A stretch of DNA of 64,000 bases from the NCBI RefSeq assembly GCF_009604455.1, contig NZ_WEGL01000009.1:62001-126000 (forward strand), in the 5' to 3' direction. Every line of letters begins with the position of its first letter. Position 1 is the stretch's first letter. Positions 16,387-24,839 of this stretch are shown here, piece after piece. Made by a program: the position numbers and the translations under genes. Under the pieces are notes generated by a model. It worked only from the letters and a program-made list of their open reading frames with translations. It did not search any database and had not been told where the DNA came from. Source of the DNA: Streptomyces sp. RB17 (GTDB lineage: Bacteria; Actinomycetota; Actinomycetes; Streptomycetales; Streptomycetaceae).

Positions 16387-19300
16387 TCATTTCATCGTCA
16401 GGAACCGCTGCACCAGCGAGGCCAGCACCACCGTCAGCAGCGGCAGCGCGAACCAGAACGAGCCCTGGAGCAGCCGCAGTTGACGCACGCCGGGGCGGAC
16501 GGCGACCCGTACGACCTCCCGGGCGGCCAGCAGCAGGATCAGGACGACGGCGGCCAGCGCGCCCACCACCGACCAGGGCGTCCAGGTCACCTGTGGGCCG
16601 ATCGGCCCCGGTTTCGGCAGCGGCACCGGGCCGGCCGGCTGCCTGCGCAGCGCGAACACGGTGACATCATCGTTGACCAGGACCTTCGTCAGCTCCTGCC
16701 GGTTGTCCAGGTTCTGGATCAGCCGGGGTTCCCAGGTCGCGGAGTAGCCCGCGTCCAGCTGCAGATAGGTCACCTGACTTCGGTTGATCATCAGATATGA
16801 GTTCGGGCCGGCGTCCTTCAACGCCTTGACCAGGCCCGACACCAGCACCGGGTCGGCGGGGGCGAGAGTGGGCACGTAGTTCACCCGCTCCATGTCCTTC
16901 GACCCCCACGGCATCGCCGGCGTCACGTCGTTGACCGTGTCCTGGGTCAGCCACAGCAGCCGCACCGTCGGCTTGTCATGGGCGTACACCCAGTTCATGG
17001 CCGCGACCTCGCCGGGCCGGGTGCGCTCGAAGGGCTCGTTGCCCCAGCGGGCCACCAGGAAGCCGCCCATCAGCAGCAGCCCGGCCAGCAGCGCGGCCAG
17101 CGGGGCGAGGCTCACCCGGTCCTTCGCGCGTTCCTGCGCGGTGACGCCGGTGCGCGGGAAGAGGGCGAGGGCGCCGAGCAGGGCCGCGCCGGGCACGGCG
17201 AACATGAAGACGCGCAGCGCCATCTCACCGCCGTACGACTGCATGCCGAAGCCCAGGAACGGCACGAAGGTCAGCACCAGCAGGGCGCGTTCGCGGTAGC
17301 GGTGGAAACGCCGGCGCCACCAGCCCCAGCAGGCGAACGCCATGACGGAGCCGGCCAGCAGCACCCGGGTGTACAGCACCAGCTTGTGGGTGGAACTCCC
17401 GCCCTGGATACGGCCGGAGACGGAGGTCGAGACATTGCTGCCGACGCCGCCCACCCCGCCGAACAGGTCGTTGAAGTGCCCGGACCAGTACGGCTCGGCC
17501 ATGAAGCCCACCCAGACCGCGACCAGCACCGCGAACAGCAGCGGCAGGCCGCGCAGTTCGGACCGGCCGAGCAGGACCAGGACGGCGAGCACGCCGAGCA
17601 TGACGAACGGGGTGAGCTGGTGCGCGGGGACGCTCGCCGCGTACAGGCCGATCAGCACCAGCAGCAGGACCGCCCGCTGGCGGCGGTCGGCCGGTTCCAC
17701 CTCGGCCTCGCCCGGACGGAACTTCGTCCAGATCACGCGGGGCGGACGGAACCAGACCAGCAGGATCGCCACGAACATCAGGTACAGCAGGTAGGTGAAG
17801 CCCTGGGGCGAGAAGTAGTCCTGGCCGACCCAGCCGCACAGCACGAACAGCCACACGCCGGTCCACTTCGCCCGCCAGCTCGCCCGCAGAGACCGGGTGA
17901 GCAGGAACATCGGTGCCAGATAGGCAAGTTGGACGGCTGTCGGCCACCAGCGGATGACCTCGGTGAAGTCGGTGACCCCGCAGGCCCGGCCGACGAACGC
18001 GGCCACCGCGAAGAAGCCCGGCCAGCTCCAGCGGGCGTCCAGGTCCGGTACGGCGGACCCGGTGCGGTCGATGTAGTCGATGAACCCGAGGTGCTGCCAG
18101 GCCGTCGGGAAGCGCGGCTCGGTCTCGATCACGGCGGGCAGCGCGTGCAGCGAGACGACCGTCGCCACCAGCGTGAGCAGCAGCAGCGCCCGGTGCTCGC
18201 GGCGCAACCAGAGCAGCGCGGCGAAGACGGTCACCAGCAGGGCCGCTCCGACCAGCGTCGGCAGCGGCAGCACCGAGACCAGCCCGAGCCCGCCCATCCG
18301 GTCGAGGTCGGCCTCGCCGAGCCGGAGCGCGGGCACCCAGTACAGCAGCAGTGCGGCGACCAGCAGACAGCCGAGGACCACGCCGGTACGGGTGGGCAGC
18401 AGCCGCTGGCGAAGCGGCACAGCAGCCGGTGGCTCCTCGGCCACGGGTTCGTCCGGTACGGGCTCCGCCGGGAGGGGCGCGTCGGTCTCCACCACGGAGT
18501 CCATTCTCCCGAGGGACGCCTCCAACTCCTCCTCCGTGAACGGCGCGTCGACCTCCGCCGCTTCCGCCTCCCGCAGCAGTTCGGCCTCGGCGGGGCCCAG
18601 CGAGACCTCGCTGCCCGGCTCCCTCTCCTCGACGGGAAGCCCCACCGGTAGGCCCAGCGGGGGCGCCGGCGTGCCGGCGGGCGGGGTGCCGGGGCCCGGG
18701 CGGACGTCCGGACGGCGCTCCACGTGGTCGAAGTCGACGTGGATGCCGAGGGCGAGCGTGTCGGAGTCCAGCGCCCAGGCCGGGCTGTGCCGGCGCGCCG
18801 GGACGGCGGCCGGGATCTCGCGGGGCCCGAGGTCGGCGAGGTCCCCGTCGGGTGCCGTCGTGTCGGGCACGGATTCGGTCGCGGTCCGGACCGTCCTCCA
18901 GAGCTTCGGCGCGGCGATCGCGGCGATCACCGCGAGGCTGGCGGCCTCGGCGAGGCCCGCGCCGGTCAGTCCCATCCGGGGCAGGAGCAGCAGCGTCAGG
19001 CCCAGTGTCAGCAGGCACAGCAGGCCCTGCAGCCAGGCGAGCCCGGCGGTGCGGCTGCGCGCGCGCAGCACCGCGAAGTAGGTCTCGATCACGACCCGCA
19101 GCATCGAGCCGACCGCGAGCCAGCGCAGCAGCGGGGTCGCCGCGTGCGCGTAGCCCGCGCCGAACACGCCGAGTATCCAGGGCGCGCCGATGATCCACAG
19201 GCCCGCGATCGGCAGCATGATCCGGGCCATCCGCTTCAGCGCGGCCCGGGTGTTGGCGGCCAGCCGTCCCGGGTCGTGCGAGCCCTCGACCGTGAGCGAC

Positions 19301-20217
19301 GCGCCCATGTTGATGGCGAGCAGGTCGGTGGTGCCGCCGATGGTGGTGGCGATGTAGAAGTACGCGTTCTCCGCCGAGCTGACCTGCGCGGCGACGATCA
19401 CCGGCACCAGGTAGATCACCGCGAGCGAGAACAGCGAGCCGGTGTAGTCCCCGGCCAGGAACCTGCCGACCTGCTTCAGCGTCGGCGGCGTGGCGTGGCC
19501 CTCGGTCGCCTCGACGTGCCGGGGCACCAGCCGCCGGAACACCAGCCAGCCCAGCGGCACCACCGAGGTGGCGATCGCGGCCACCCAGGACACGAAGACA
19601 CCGGTGGTCGGGATGGCGACGGCGAACGCGACGAGCAGGGCCAGCTTCACGGCCGAGAACACGGTGTTGCCCACCGGCACCCAGGTGGCGTTGCGCAGCC
19701 CGGTCAGCACCCCGTCCTGCAGGGTGAGCACGTTCCAGGCGACGACGGCCGCGATGAAGCCGAGCCCGTTGACCGTCCCGTGCAGGAAGCGGTACGACGG
19801 CCCCCAGGCGTCCAGGGTCAGCAGGAAGACGCCCGCCGCGAGCGCAACCAGCAGCGAACTGCCCGCGTAGGTACGGAAGATGAGTTTGCCGGTGCGGTGC
19901 CCGGCGACCGGGATGAAGCGGGCCAGGGCGCCGGTCAGGGTCACCGCGGTCAGCCCGGCGAGGAACTTCATCGCGGCGATGGCGGCCGAGCCCTGCCCGA
20001 CCGCCGACTCGGAGTAGTAGCGTGCCGCGGCCAGCCAGAAGCCGAGTCCGAGGACGGCGGAGATGCCGGTGTTGAGCATCAGCGCATAGGCGTTGCGGAA
20101 CAGCGGGCTGCCGTCGGCGGACCGGCCCGTGCCGGGCAGCCGGAGGCGGCGCCCGGACTTCTCGGGCGCCTCGGCGTCGGTCGTCGTGGAGTCGGTCGTG
20201 GTCGTCGTGTCAGACAC
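16387..20217 (-). CDS. polysaccharide flippase fused to a polytopic glycosyltransferase-like domain
   Basis: A very large membrane protein of 1276 residues. The first ~440 residues form a 12-14 helix oligosaccharide flippase of the MATE/MOP (Wzx-like) superfamily (LMLNTGISAVLGLGFWLAAA onwards). An acidic Pro/Glu-rich cytoplasmic linker of ~150 residues follows. From about 600 to the end there is a second polytopic domain with ~12 helices and a large loop carrying IETEPRFPTAWQHLG, resembling GT-C-type glycosyltransferases. The final soluble region precedes a last helix. Fusion of export and transfer functions is unusual. It is the last gene of the operon and overlaps the deacetylase stop-side by 8 bases. 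Confidence 0.8.
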   Translation of the reverse strand: MSDTTTTTDSTTTDAEAPEKSGRRLRLPGTGRSADGSPLFRNAYALMLNTGISAVLGLGFWLAAARYYSESAVGQGSAAIAAMKFLAGLTAVTLTGALARFIPVAGHRTGKLIFRTYAGSSLLVALAAGVFLLTLDAWGPSYRFLHGTVNGLGFIAAVVAWNVLTLQDGVLTGLRNATWVPVGNTVFSAVKLALLVAFAVAIPTTGVFVSWVAAIATSVVPLGWLVFRRLVPRHVEATEGHATPPTLKQVGRFLAGDYTGSLFSLAVIYLVPVIVAAQVSSAENAYFYIATTIGGTTDLLAINMGASLTVEGSHDPGRLAANTRAALKRMARIMLPIAGLWIIGAPWILGVFGAGYAHAATPLLRWLAVGSMLRVVIETYFAVLRARSRTAGLAWLQGLLCLLTLGLTLLLLPRMGLTGAGLAEAASLAVIAAIAAPKLWRTVRTATESVPDTTAPDGDLADLGPREIPAAVPARRHSPAWALDSDTLALGIHVDFDHVERRPDVRPGPGTPPAGTPAPPLGLPVGLPVEEREPGSEVSLGPAEAELLREAEAAEVDAPFTEEELEASLGRMDSVVETDAPLPAEPVPDEPVAEEPPAAVPLRQRLLPTRTGVVLGCLLVAALLLYWVPALRLGEADLDRMGGLGLVSVLPLPTLVGAALLVTVFAALLWLRREHRALLLLTLVATVVSLHALPAVIETEPRFPTAWQHLGFIDYIDRTGSAVPDLDARWSWPGFFAVAAFVGRACGVTDFTEVIRWWPTAVQLAYLAPMFLLTRSLRASWRAKWTGVWLFVLCGWVGQDYFSPQGFTYLLYLMFVAILLVWFRPPRVIWTKFRPGEAEVEPADRRQRAVLLLVLIGLYAASVPAHQLTPFVMLGVLAVLVLLGRSELRGLPLLFAVLVAVWVGFMAEPYWSGHFNDLFGGVGGVGSNVSTSVSGRIQGGSSTHKLVLYTRVLLAGSVMAFACWGWWRRRFHRYRERALLVLTFVPFLGFGMQSYGGEMALRVFMFAVPGAALLGALALFPRTGVTAQERAKDRVSLAPLAALLAGLLLMGGFLVARWGNEPFERTRPGEVAAMNWVYAHDKPTVRLLWLTQDTVNDVTPAMPWGSKDMERVNYVPTLAPADPVLVSGLVKALKDAGPNSYLMINRSQVTYLQLDAGYSATWEPRLIQNLDNRQELTKVLVNDDVTVFALRRQPAGPVPLPKPGPIGPQVTWTPWSVVGALAAVVLILLLAAREVVRVAVRPGVRQLRLLQGSFWFALPLLTVVLASLVQRFLTMK

Positions 20218-21010
20218 GGGAACGGATGGCCTTCCGGCGGACCTGACGGGTTCTGCGGACGAGGGCGTAGCCCTTGGTGAGGGCGCGGTCCCGGGCGAAG
20301 GCGCGGGCGACGGCCCGGCCGCTCAGCAGCCGCTCGAACTCCTCCACGCCGGTGGAGCGCCGGACCGTGACCCGCCGGAGCGCGTACGGCCCCTGGCGGC
20401 GGCGGGCGAGGCCGTTGCCGACGGCGAGGGCCTGACCGTACCCGTTCTCGCGTACGGCCCGGCGGACCCTGCGGTCGGAGTAACCGTAGGGGTAGGCGAA
20501 GGACACCGGCCGCGCGCCGAGTTCGTCCGTGACGATCTCCGTGCAGCGGGTCAGTTCCTCGGACAGGGTGGTGTCGTCGAGCTGGTCGAGCTGCGGGTGG
20601 GTGTGGCTGTGCCCGCCGATCTCGACGCCGGCGGCGGCCAGTTCGCGCACCTGCGGCCAGTCGAGCATGCTGTCCAGGCCGCCTCCGGTGTCGTATGCGC
20701 CCCTGATCCAGCCGGTGGAGACGAACAGGGTGGCCGGGAAGCCGTGCTTGGCCAGGACGGGCAGGGCGTGCCGGTGCACGCCCTCGTAGCCGTCGTCGAA
20801 GGTGATCAGCACCGGCCGGGCGGGCAGCGGGTGGCCGGAGCGCCAGCGGGCCGCGAGGTCGGCGGTGCCGACCGGGGTCAGACCCAGGTCGCCGATGAGC
20901 GCCATCTGCTCCGCGAACGCCTCCGGCGCGACCGACAGGGCACGGGTGGCGTCGTTGGGCGCGGTGGCCACGGAGTGGTACATGAGGATGGGTACGGGAG
21001 TGTCAGTCAT
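20210..21010 (-). CDS. polysaccharide deacetylase family protein
   Basis: A 266-residue carbohydrate esterase 4 protein. Motif 1 TFDDGYEGV has the catalytic base and metal Asp. Motif 2 is GGHSHTHPQL with the two metal His, and motif 3 region FAYPYGYSDRRVR follows. There is no signal peptide, so it may act on cytoplasmic lipid-linked sugars or be exported otherwise. It overlaps both neighbours by 8 bases, showing tight operon coupling with the GT2 and the flippase fusion. The likely role is N-deacetylation of the locus polysaccharide. Confidence 0.88.
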   Translation of the reverse strand: MTDTPVPILMYHSVATAPNDATRALSVAPEAFAEQMALIGDLGLTPVGTADLAARWRSGHPLPARPVLITFDDGYEGVHRHALPVLAKHGFPATLFVSTGWIRGAYDTGGGLDSMLDWPQVRELAAAGVEIGGHSHTHPQLDQLDDTTLSEELTRCTEIVTDELGARPVSFAYPYGYSDRRVRRAVRENGYGQALAVGNGLARRRQGPYALRRVTVRRSTGVEEFERLLSGRAVARAFARDRALTKGYALVRRTRQVRRKAIRSRV

Positions 21011-22202
21011 CCGTGCCCCCTTGGTGACGCTCGCCGCCGTTTCCGGCGTGCTCGACGGCGTCGGCGTCGGCCGCTACGCCCCGGCCGCCGCTCGGCCCCG
21101 CGCCGCCCGCGGCGGGGGCGCGGCTTTCCTGGGCGGGGTCGGCGCCGCCGGTCCGCCGGACTCGGCCGCGGGCCGGTTCACCGCCGGCCGGGGCCGCCTC
21201 GGCGCTGCCTGCGGGCCGTCCGCCGCCCTCCCGGACCGGCGCCGACGAGAAAGCCGTACCGTTCCGGTACGCCCTCAGGGTCCCCACCGCATACCCGCCG
21301 GCGGCGCTCAGTACTCCGGCGACGATCGCGCCCGCGCGTCCCGCGCCGCCCGGCCGGGCCAGCAGGGCGTCCCGCAGGCCGCGAGCGACCCCCGCGGGCA
21401 GCACCCTGGTGGTGTACCGGCGTTCGGACTCCAGGCCCTTGTCCGCGCCGACGCTCTTCGCGACCAGCGCCTTGGACAGGCCCTCGGCGTAGGTGCGGGT
21501 GCGGAAGTAGGCGAAGTGCTCGCGGGGCCCCGGCACCCGGTGGTGGATCACCGCGCGGTCGTCGATGAGCAGGACGGCGTCGGGTCGGGCCCGGGTGAGG
21601 CGGATGCACAGTTCCGTCTCCTCGCAGCCCAGCGGGCGGCGGTCGCCGTCGCGGCCGATGCCGGTCGCGAAGCCGCCCGCCGCGTCGAACGCCGTACGCC
21701 GGAAGGAAGCGTTTCCGCCCAGCACGTTGCGGACCCGGACCCGGCCCGGCGGCAGCCCCTTGTAGGTGCAGCCCACCACCCAGTCGAACTCCTCCGGGAA
21801 CCAGGCCGGCCGCCGGCCCGACGCCCAGACGGGCATCGTACGGCCGCCGACCGCCATGACGTGCGGGTCGGCGTAGCCCTCGGCGAAGTGGCGCAGCCAG
21901 TCGCGTTCGGCCACGGCGTCGTCGTCCAGGAAGGCGATGACCTCGCCGTGGGAGGTGGCGATACCGGTGTTGCGGCCGGCGGACAGGCCGCGTGGGCCCG
22001 CGTTGGCCAGCACCCGGACGCCCTCGGTCTCCTTGTACTCGCGCTCCAGCCGGTCCTTCAGGGCCGGGTTGTGGTCCACGACCAGGAGCGTCTCCAGCGC
22101 CGGGTACGACTGCGCGCGCACCGAGGAGACCGCCGCGAGGATGTCCTCCCAGCGGTCCTCGGTGTACACGCAGATCACGACGGAGATGCCGGGATCTCTC
22201 AA
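21003..22202 (-). CDS. family 2 glycosyltransferase
   Basis: A 399-residue GT-A fold glycosyltransferase. The nucleotide-sugar site is seen in ISVVICVYTEDRW, the DDD metal motif in VIAFLDDDAVAE, and an acceptor-side motif in CEETELCIRL. The C-terminal ~80 residues are Gly/Ala/Arg-rich and probably disordered. The start is a TTG at 22202, with GGGGAGAGG just upstream, overlapping the preceding stop as TTGA. No ATG or GTG is available in frame nearby. The sugar donor cannot be told from sequence. Confidence 0.85.
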   Translation of the reverse strand: MRDPGISVVICVYTEDRWEDILAAVSSVRAQSYPALETLLVVDHNPALKDRLEREYKETEGVRVLANAGPRGLSAGRNTGIATSHGEVIAFLDDDAVAERDWLRHFAEGYADPHVMAVGGRTMPVWASGRRPAWFPEEFDWVVGCTYKGLPPGRVRVRNVLGGNASFRRTAFDAAGGFATGIGRDGDRRPLGCEETELCIRLTRARPDAVLLIDDRAVIHHRVPGPREHFAYFRTRTYAEGLSKALVAKSVGADKGLESERRYTTRVLPAGVARGLRDALLARPGGAGRAGAIVAGVLSAAGGYAVGTLRAYRNGTAFSSAPVREGGGRPAGSAEAAPAGGEPARGRVRRTGGADPAQESRAPAAGGAGPSGGRGVAADADAVEHAGNGGERHQGGTDD

Positions 22203-23020
22203 GACACCTCTCCCCGGACCGTGTCGAGCATCGGCGACTGGCGTTCCTGGCGGCGCAGTTCGCGCCGGTTGGAGCGCTCCTTGAGAATGACCTTGAGCAC
22301 CCGGAACCCGTCGCGCACGGCCCGCAGATTGCTGGTGCCGTGGATGCGGAGGTACTCGTGGCTCGGGATCTCCTGGACCTTCAGGCCGGCCTTGACCACT
22401 CTGATGTTCATCAGCGTCTCGACCTCGAAGCCGGTGCAGTCCAGGTCGATCTTGTCGAGGCAGTGCCGCCAGAACGCGTTGTAGCCGTAGCAGAGGTCGG
22501 TGTAGCGGGCGCCGAACTTGCGGTTGACGACCGTGCACAGCGCCCAGTTGCCGAGCTTGCGGATGAAGGTCATGTCGTCGGTGCCGCCGCCGTTGGCGAA
22601 GCGCGACCCCTTGGCGAAGTCGGCGCCGGAGACCAGCGCGGAGACGTACGACACGATCTCGTTGCCGTCGGCGGAGCCGTCCGCGTCGACCATCACGATG
22701 ATGTCGCCGCTGCATGCCTCGAACCCGGTGATCAGGGCGTCCCCCTTGCCCTTGCCGTGCTGTTCGACGACCTTGACGTCCGGCCACAGGGACCGGGCGA
22801 CTTCGACGGTGTCGTCCGTGGAGTTGCCGTCCACCAGGACGACTTCGTGTATCCAGTCCGGAAGCGTCTTGAAGACGTAGGGCAGGTTCTCCGCCTCGTT
22901 CATGGCGGGGATCACCACGCTCACCGGCGGAGTGATGGCCAGGTGAGAGGAGATCGGCCGGTAGTGGGCGGCGATTAAAGGATCTTGGCCCGAACTCGGC
23001 GGGCGCAGGACGGAACTCAT
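22199..23020 (-). CDS. family 2 glycosyltransferase (polyprenyl-phosphate type)
   Basis: A 273-residue GT2 enzyme resembling dolichol-phosphate mannose/glucose synthases: VSVVIPAMNEAENLPYV, VLVDGNSTDDTVEVA, GKGKGDALITG and VMVDADGSADG. It lacks the C-terminal membrane helices of some relatives. It would charge a lipid phosphate with a sugar as the first step of the locus. I start at ATG 23020 with GAGAGGG ahead; upstream in-frame ATGs at 23101 and 23131 lack ribosome sites. It is the first gene of the four-gene operon. Confidence 0.85.
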   Translation of the reverse strand: MSSVLRPPSSGQDPLIAAHYRPISSHLAITPPVSVVIPAMNEAENLPYVFKTLPDWIHEVVLVDGNSTDDTVEVARSLWPDVKVVEQHGKGKGDALITGFEACSGDIIVMVDADGSADGNEIVSYVSALVSGADFAKGSRFANGGGTDDMTFIRKLGNWALCTVVNRKFGARYTDLCYGYNAFWRHCLDKIDLDCTGFEVETLMNIRVVKAGLKVQEIPSHEYLRIHGTSNLRAVRDGFRVLKVILKERSNRRELRRQERQSPMLDTVRGEVS

Positions 23021-23387
23021 GAGTCTTTTCCCTCTCGTCCGGTGGACCGCCCACCCCCGGGCGGCCCGGCTCTGTGTCCGGTTCGAAAGGGGGGTTCTCA
23101 TCTTCGGCGCGGTGAACTGGTCTCCGTGCACGCCGATGAGCTGGCAAAGCTGACCGGTCTGCCGGTGAAGAACGGCAGCCGGTCGCGCGGCACGGCTCGG
23201 TCACATGTGCGGTCACCGAGCACGGCACCCCCCTACCGCGCCCCGCGCCGGTGGACGCCGCGGCCCTGAGCCCTCCCCTGGAGCCGTATGCCGACGTGCC
23301 GGTGCGGGTGAGATGTACGACGGTATTGACGATTGAACCCGAAAGGCAACCCCTGGGGGCTGTCTCACAGTTTTGTTGGTTTGCGCG
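23021..23387. other. intergenic region upstream of the polysaccharide operon
   Basis: No convincing gene is seen on either strand. A short hairpin (CCGCCC / GGGCGG, about 23048-23065) lies in what would be the operon leader. The rest is low in recognisable structure. It should hold the operon promoter reading leftwards. Confidence 0.4.
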
Positions 23388-23786
23388 TTACACAACTTTG
23401 GCCGGTGTTGCTCGGTCTTGTGTACGTTTTCCCGAAATTCGTTCCAGGATCGGGAGCAGGAGCAGGAGCAGCAGGCTCAGCGCGGTCACCGCGACCACAC
23501 CGCCGCGGACCGACCAGCGGTGGACGGCGAGCATGCCTTGGGCAACCAGCATGTTGAGGACAACCGAGCCCGCAAGCGCGCAGAGCGCTCGGCCGAAGGG
23601 ATCCAGCCCGCGCAGCGCGGCGGCGAGCGCCGCGGCCGGCGCCGCGAGCAGGAAGAGCAGGGTGCACGGGCCGCGCAGCGCAGACGCGGAATCGGTGAGA
23701 GCGAGCAGCGCGCCGGCCAGTGCCACGGCGGTTGCTGCCCCCGCGAGCAGCGGCAATGAAGAGGTCTTGTTGCGTATGGTCTGCAT
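23388..23786 (-). CDS. small integral membrane protein
   Basis: A 132-residue protein starting MQTIRNKTSSLPLLAG with four predicted membrane helices and a short basic tail (ERISGKRTQDRATP). I do not recognise a family. The frame is open further upstream to 23963, but ATG 23786 has a G-rich ribosome site and begins the hydrophobic part. It lies between the polysaccharide operon and the GDSL lipase gene and is divergent from the latter. The function is unknown; a link to either neighbour is only positional. Confidence 0.65.
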   Translation of the reverse strand: MQTIRNKTSSLPLLAGAATAVALAGALLALTDSASALRGPCTLLFLLAAPAAALAAALRGLDPFGRALCALAGSVVLNMLVAQGMLAVHRWSVRGGVVAVTALSLLLLLLLPILERISGKRTQDRATPAKVV

Positions 23787-23970
23787 GGCCGACTTTGCCC
23801 CCCGACGTGCCGGATGCCGGGCTTCAATGTGGCGCAGTCCATGTGGGGTCGTCAAGACGGCAGTTGTCGAACCGTCAACAGAAGTCGTATGTCCCTGCAA
23901 CAGATGAGCAGTGAACGTTTCGCGTTGATCCTGTTGAGACCCCAAAAGTCTTGGCATGGACACTTCCCGT

Positions 23971-23997
23971 CAACACGCGTAGTTGCTACGACAGTTG
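23971..23997. promoter_or_regulatory. interrupted palindrome before the GDSL lipase gene
   Basis: CGTAG-TTG-CTACG (23978-23990) is flanked symmetrically by CAAC (23971-23974) and GTTG (23994-23997), all centred on 23984. It lies 30 bases before the lipase start and may be an operator or leader stem. Confidence 0.45.
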
Positions 23998-24026
23998 TGG
24001 CAGAGATCCTGCTAAAGGGAGGTTCC

Positions 24027-24821
24027 ATGAGACGTTCCCGACTTACCGGATTCGTTACCTCGCTCCTCCTCGCCGCCGGCCTCGGTCTCACGGGAGCCGG
24101 CCACGCGACCGCGGCGACCGGCGGCTATGTGGCACTCGGCGACTCCTACTCCTCCGGAGTCGGCGCGGGCAGCTACATCAGCTCCAGCGGCTCCTGCGAC
24201 CGCAGCACCAAGGCGTACCCGTACCTGTGGAACGCCGCCCACGGCCCGTCCTCGTTCGCCTTCAACGCCTGCTCGGGCGCCACGACGGACGACGTCCTCG
24301 CGAACCAGCTCGGCTCGCTGAACTCCTCCACCTCACTGGTGTCCATCACCATCGGCGGCAACGACGCCGGGTTCTCCGACGTCATGACGACCTGTGTGAT
24401 CCAGTCGGACAGCGCCTGCATCGACCGGATCAACACGGCCAAGGCGTACGTCGACTCCACGCTCCCCGGCAAGCTGGACACCGTCTACAACGCGATCAGC
24501 GCCAAGGCCCCGAACGCCCAGGTGGTCGTGCTCAGCTACCCCCGCTTCTACCTGCTCGGCCAGACCTGCCTCGGCCTCTCCGACACCAAGCGGTCCGCGA
24601 TCAACGACGCGGCCGACTACATGGACGCCGCCATCCAGAAGCGCGCCCAGGCCCACGGCTTCGTCTTCGGTGACGTCCGCACCGCGTTCTCCACCCACGA
24701 GATCTGCTCCGGCGACTCGTGGCTGCACAGCGTCAACTGGCTCGACATCGGCGAGTCGTACCACCCCACCGCGGCCGGCCACTCCGGCGGCTATCTGCCG
24801 GTGTTCACGAACAACGCGTGA
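24027..24821 (+). CDS. secreted SGNH/GDSL lipase (phospholipase/esterase)
   Basis: A 264-residue exported esterase with a clean signal peptide (SLLLAAGLGLTGAGHATAA). Block I VALGDSYSSG holds the nucleophile Ser, block III has GGNDAGFSD, and block V YHPTAAGH holds the catalytic Asp/His region. Six cysteines are spaced for the three disulfides known in Streptomyces GDSL lipases. The ribosome site AAAGGGAGG precedes ATG 24027. It acts on phospholipids and esters outside the cell, by family. It converges with the kinase gene, with 18 bases between stops. Confidence 0.92.
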   Translation: MRRSRLTGFVTSLLLAAGLGLTGAGHATAATGGYVALGDSYSSGVGAGSYISSSGSCDRSTKAYPYLWNAAHGPSSFAFNACSGATTDDVLANQLGSLNSSTSLVSITIGGNDAGFSDVMTTCVIQSDSACIDRINTAKAYVDSTLPGKLDTVYNAISAKAPNAQVVVLSYPRFYLLGQTCLGLSDTKRSAINDAADYMDAAIQKRAQAHGFVFGDVRTAFSTHEICSGDSWLHSVNWLDIGESYHPTAAGHSGGYLPVFTNNA

Positions 24822-24839
24822 CCCGAACGGGCTCGCCCC

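Noticed and set aside
17225..20280. Several 500-650 codon frames overlapping the flippase fusion
   Set aside because: All are out-of-frame shadows with Arg/Pro/Gly/Gln-rich composition. The 1276-codon frame alone gives membrane helices.
22203..23228. N-terminal extension of the second GT2 gene in the same frame
   Set aside because: It lies wholly over the first GT2 gene on the same strand, is low-complexity and lacks a ribosome site. The TTG at 22202 is better.
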